Shown here in pieces: positions 49,102 to 51,433 of a stretch of 51,433 bases of DNA; within the stretch, counting starts at the first letter, position 1, and the number at the start of each line of letters is the position of its first letter. Location: NCBI GenBank assembly GCA_910575665.1, contig CAJTFB010000030.1, positions 1 to 51,433 on the forward strand. The letters are read 5' to 3'. Source of the DNA: Eubacteriaceae bacterium. Its GTDB lineage: Bacteria; Bacillota; Clostridia; Lachnospirales; Lachnospiraceae. Under the pieces are notes generated by a model. That model was not told the origin of the DNA. It did not search any database and saw only the letters and a program-made list of their open reading frames with translations. A program made the position numbers and the translations under genes.

Positions 49102-49923
49102 GTGAAAAATTTTTGCCTGATCGTGAACGAAGAAAAGGACACCGGGCGGTCCGTGGCAAACGTGATAAAAACATATTTGGAAAAATCCGAATACTATGTT
49201 ACAATATTGAGTCATAAGGATGCATTATGTCTGGACCAAGAGGTGGATATGGCGCTGGTACTGGGAGGAGACGGCACGGTGATCCAGGCGGCAAAAAAAA
49301 TCGCCGGACAGAAAATACCGATCCTGGGAGTGAACCTTGGAACTCTCGGTTTTTTAACTGAGGTGGAGAGGCCGCGGATGTATCAGGCGCTGGATATGGT
49401 GATGTCCGGGCGCTATAGCATCGAAAAGAGAATTATATTAACCGGAATGATCGAGTCGGGAGGGGAAGAGAGCCTGGCGATCAATGAGATCATTGTCGGC
49501 AAAAAGGATATCGGAAGGATGATCACCACCAGTGTATGGGTCAACGACGAACTGATGGATACCTATGTGGCGGATGGGGTTATCGTCGCCACTCCCACCG
49601 GTTCTACTGCCTATAATCTGTCAGCGGGCGGTCCGGTGCTCTCTCCGGATATGGAAGCGCTGGTGATTACGCCGATCTGTCCTCACTCCCTGAACAAACG
49701 AAGTCTTGTCGTGTCCTCGGAGGATACGATACGGATTCAGGTAGAGAGGACGCGGGAATCCTATATGGATGAAGCCTCTGTTCGGTGTGATGGGGAGATC
49801 TTGTGGAATGCTTCCACCGGGGATGTAGTCTATATCCGGAAGGCAGAGCAGATGGTGGACATGGTCTGCCTTGGCGATGTCGGTTTTTATGAAAAAATGC
49901 GAAGTAAGCTTAATCGGAAATAG
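49102..49923 (+). CDS. nadK: NAD kinase
   Basis: This enzyme phosphorylates NAD to NADP. The 273-residue product has the diagnostic LVLGGDGTVIQAAKKIAG, GVNLGTLGFLTEVE, the loop LAINEIIV, and TPTGSTAYNLSAGGPVLSP, followed by ITPICPHSL. The start is GTG 49102, five or so bases after GGAGGTG; the ATG at 49081 overlaps the tlyA end and lies above that site. Confidence 0.96.
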   Translation: MKNFCLIVNEEKDTGRSVANVIKTYLEKSEYYVTILSHKDALCLDQEVDMALVLGGDGTVIQAAKKIAGQKIPILGVNLGTLGFLTEVERPRMYQALDMVMSGRYSIEKRIILTGMIESGGEESLAINEIIVGKKDIGRMITTSVWVNDELMDTYVADGVIVATPTGSTAYNLSAGGPVLSPDMEALVITPICPHSLNKRSLVVSSEDTIRIQVERTRESYMDEASVRCDGEILWNASTGDVVYIRKAEQMVDMVCLGDVGFYEKMRSKLNRK

Positions 49924-49931
49924 GTGTTAAA

Positions 49932-50408
49932 ATGAAGAAACAAAGACAGGAAAAGATCATGGAGATCATTCGTGAAAATGAGGTGGAGACCCAGGAAGAT
50001 CTGGCGCGTCATCTGAATGAAGCGGGATATTCGGTTACCCAGGCGACGGTGTCCAGGGATATCCGGGAGATGTCTCTGATCAAAGTGCCGGGGATCCGGG
50101 TGAAGCAGCGTTATACTGTTTCTACCGAGGGCGGCGGTGGTGGCAGCAGTGGTTTTGGCAGGCAGTATACCGGTGTGCTGCAGGATGGTGTGGTATCCAT
50201 GGAACAGGCGGGAAACCTGCTGGTGGTCAAGACTGTCAGCGGTATGGCGATGGCAGTAGCGGCAGCTATCGATGCTGTAAAGCTGGAAGGCATCGTCGGT
50301 TCTATCGCTGGAGATGATACGATCCTGTGTGCGGTAAAGACAGAAGAACAGGTGGCTTCTGTTATGGAGAGCATGCAGTCGCTGATCCATTCCATGGCGG
50401 ATGGATAA
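49932..50408 (+). CDS. argR: Arginine repressor ArgR
   Basis: The 158-residue regulator has a winged helix N-terminus (KKQRQEKIMEIIRENEVETQ, split from EDLARHLNEAGYSVTQATVS and RDIREMSLIKVP) and a C-terminal hexamerisation/arginine-binding domain with GIVGSIAGDDTILC (consensus GTIAGDDT). The linker is glycine-rich. It controls arginine biosynthesis and catabolism. AGGTG precedes ATG. No ARG-box was searched for systematically. Confidence 0.95.
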   Translation: MKKQRQEKIMEIIRENEVETQEDLARHLNEAGYSVTQATVSRDIREMSLIKVPGIRVKQRYTVSTEGGGGGSSGFGRQYTGVLQDGVVSMEQAGNLLVVKTVSGMAMAVAAAIDAVKLEGIVGSIAGDDTILCAVKTEEQVASVMESMQSLIHSMADG

Positions 50409-50478
50409 ACGAACAATATTTAAATAAAAAAATCAAGCGGTGGTGAGCAGAATTCACCATGCAGAAAAGAGGGAAAAG

Positions 50479-51207
50479 ATGTCAGGACATTCTAAATTTG
50501 CAAATATCAAACATAAAAAAGAAAAAAATGATGCGAAAAAGGGAAAGATATTTACTGTGATCGGTCGTGAGATCGCTGTGGCGGTGAAAGAAGGCGGACC
50601 GGATCCAAATAATAACAGTAAACTCCGCGACGTAATCGCAAAGGCAAAGGCAAATAACATGCCAAATGATACCATCGACCGAGGAATCAAGAAGGCAGCT
50701 GGCAATGTAGATGCGGTAAATTATGTAAATATTACATATGAAGGATATGGTCCCAATGGAACAGCGATCATTGTAGAAGCATTGACGGACAATAAAAACC
50801 GTACCGCATCCAACGTGCGAAATGCTTTTACAAAAGGAAACGGAAACGTGGGTACGACAGGCTGTGTCTCCTATATGTTTGAAACAAAAGGACAGATCAT
50901 CATTGATAAAGAAGAATATGAAACCGATGCCGATGAATTTATGATGCTGGCGCTGGATGCGGGAGCAGAGGATTTTAATGAGGAAGAAGACAGCTACGAG
51001 ATTTTGACTGCACCGGATGATTTCAGTCAGGTGCGTGAAGCGCTGGAAAAAGAAGGAGTGCCAATGGCACAGGCAGAGGTCACGATGCTTCCACAGACCT
51101 ATGTGGAGCTGACGGATGAAGAAGATAAAAAAATGTTTAACCGTATTATGGATCTTCTGGACGAAGATGATGACGTTCAGGCAGTATACCACAACGTGGA
51201 CGAATAA
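50479..51207 (+). CDS. yebC: YebC/PmpR-family protein
   Basis: The 242-residue protein opens with the family hallmark [20 protein letters not shown], then [30 protein letters not shown] and [19 protein letters not shown], and ends in the acidic [21 protein letters not shown]. YebC proteins have been annotated as DNA-binding regulators, and recent work ties them to ribosome function at difficult peptide sequences. The start is ATG 50479 after AGAGGGAA; GTG 50440 adds 13 atypical residues. Confidence 0.95.
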   Translation: MSGHSKFANIKHKKEKNDAKKGKIFTVIGREIAVAVKEGGPDPNNNSKLRDVIAKAKANNMPNDTIDRGIKKAAGNVDAVNYVNITYEGYGPNGTAIIVEALTDNKNRTASNVRNAFTKGNGNVGTTGCVSYMFETKGQIIIDKEEYETDADEFMMLALDAGAEDFNEEEDSYEILTAPDDFSQVREALEKEGVPMAQAEVTMLPQTYVELTDEEDKKMFNRIMDLLDEDDDVQAVYHNVDE

Positions 51208-51230
51208 ACTGTGAGTGCGGCGGGCAAATT

Positions 51231-51357
51231 ATAATTAAAACACCAGCATGCACCGAAGGTGTTCCATGAGAGCCACCGCACTGTTTGCAAGCAAGCTTGC
51301 ACAGTGCGGTGGCTCTCATGGAAAAGATTGCGAAGCAAATACTGGTGTTTTCATTAT
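51231..51357. repeat. Large hairpin-forming inverted repeat
   Basis: Nested arms: ATAAT/ATTAT and AAAACACCAG/CTGGTGTTTT outside (51231-51246 and 51342-51357), and a perfect 21-bp pair inside (51264-51284 and 51301-51321; the arms begin CCATGAGAGCCACC and end GGTGGCTCTCATGG). The loop TTGCAAGCAAGCTTGC can itself fold. It could be a REP/MITE-like element, a structured RNA or the yebC terminator. Nothing coding is seen between 51208 and the end. Confidence 0.7.
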
Positions 51358-51409
51358 AAAAAAGAACGACATAAGAGCGGTAAACGACATGAGTACACTA
51401 TGGAAGAGC

Positions 51410-51433
51410 GCTGCCGCCGCATGCGGCGGCAGC
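51410..51433. repeat. Perfect GC-rich palindrome at the window edge
   Basis: GCTGCCGCCGCA followed at once by its reverse complement TGCGGCGGCAGC, 12 bp per arm with no spacer. It may continue past the end of the window. Confidence 0.8.

Overview
The window looks like a chromosomal piece of a spore-forming, gut-type Clostridia, most likely Lachnospiraceae. The evidence is a complete spoIIIA operon in the usual Firmicutes neighbourhood (asp23-like, nusB, xseA/xseB, ispA, dxs, tlyA, nadK, argR), strong AGGAGG ribosome sites, secreted glycan-degrading enzymes with lysine-rich Ig-like modules, and an arylsulfate sulfotransferase lipoprotein. No rRNA, tRNA or CRISPR array was recognised.

Positions 1-9800 are an accessory, visibly AT-rich block. 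An IS630-type element (1-1243) with a -1 frameshift transposase has cut an ABC-2 permease gene. Next come an acyl-carrier-protein fusion, a PaaK-type adenylating enzyme and a BtrH-like putative acyltransferase, then two diverged paralogues with an alpha/alpha-toroid (terpene-cyclase-like) look on either side of a collapsed GT39 glycosyltransferase gene. An ATP-grasp ligase gene is cut by an IS256-family remnant. I read this as a partly decayed, horizontally acquired biosynthetic cluster of unknown product.

Positions 9800-18860 hold a secreted GH10 xylanase, a nuclease lipoprotein, and a sulfur-themed run: arylsulfate sulfotransferase, LysR regulator, O-acetylhomoserine sulfhydrylase, then TcdA. 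Positions 18900-24500 hold a 1342-residue secreted Ig/DQYG-repeat surface protein, a tyrosine recombinase upstream on the same strand, and between them an 18-bp perfect inverted repeat (22 bp with one mismatch) enclosing about 155 bp. This has the architecture of a recombinase-driven invertible promoter that would phase-vary the surface protein. It is the most interesting structure in the window.

Positions 24500-38100 hold a TtcA-family tRNA thiolase, an uncharacterised protein, an AraC regulator divergent from a 1769-codon secreted GH2 beta-galactosidase, a probable group II intron scrap, an orphan Fic protein, another basic-Ig secreted protein, an FMN-binding lipoprotein, a chemoreceptor and a shikimate dehydrogenase. 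Positions 38248-51207 are a dense, same-strand core block: spoIIIAA-AH, asp23-like, nusB, xseA, xseB, ispA, dxs, tlyA, nadK, argR and yebC. The window ends in a large hairpin-forming repeat and a perfect GC-rich palindrome.
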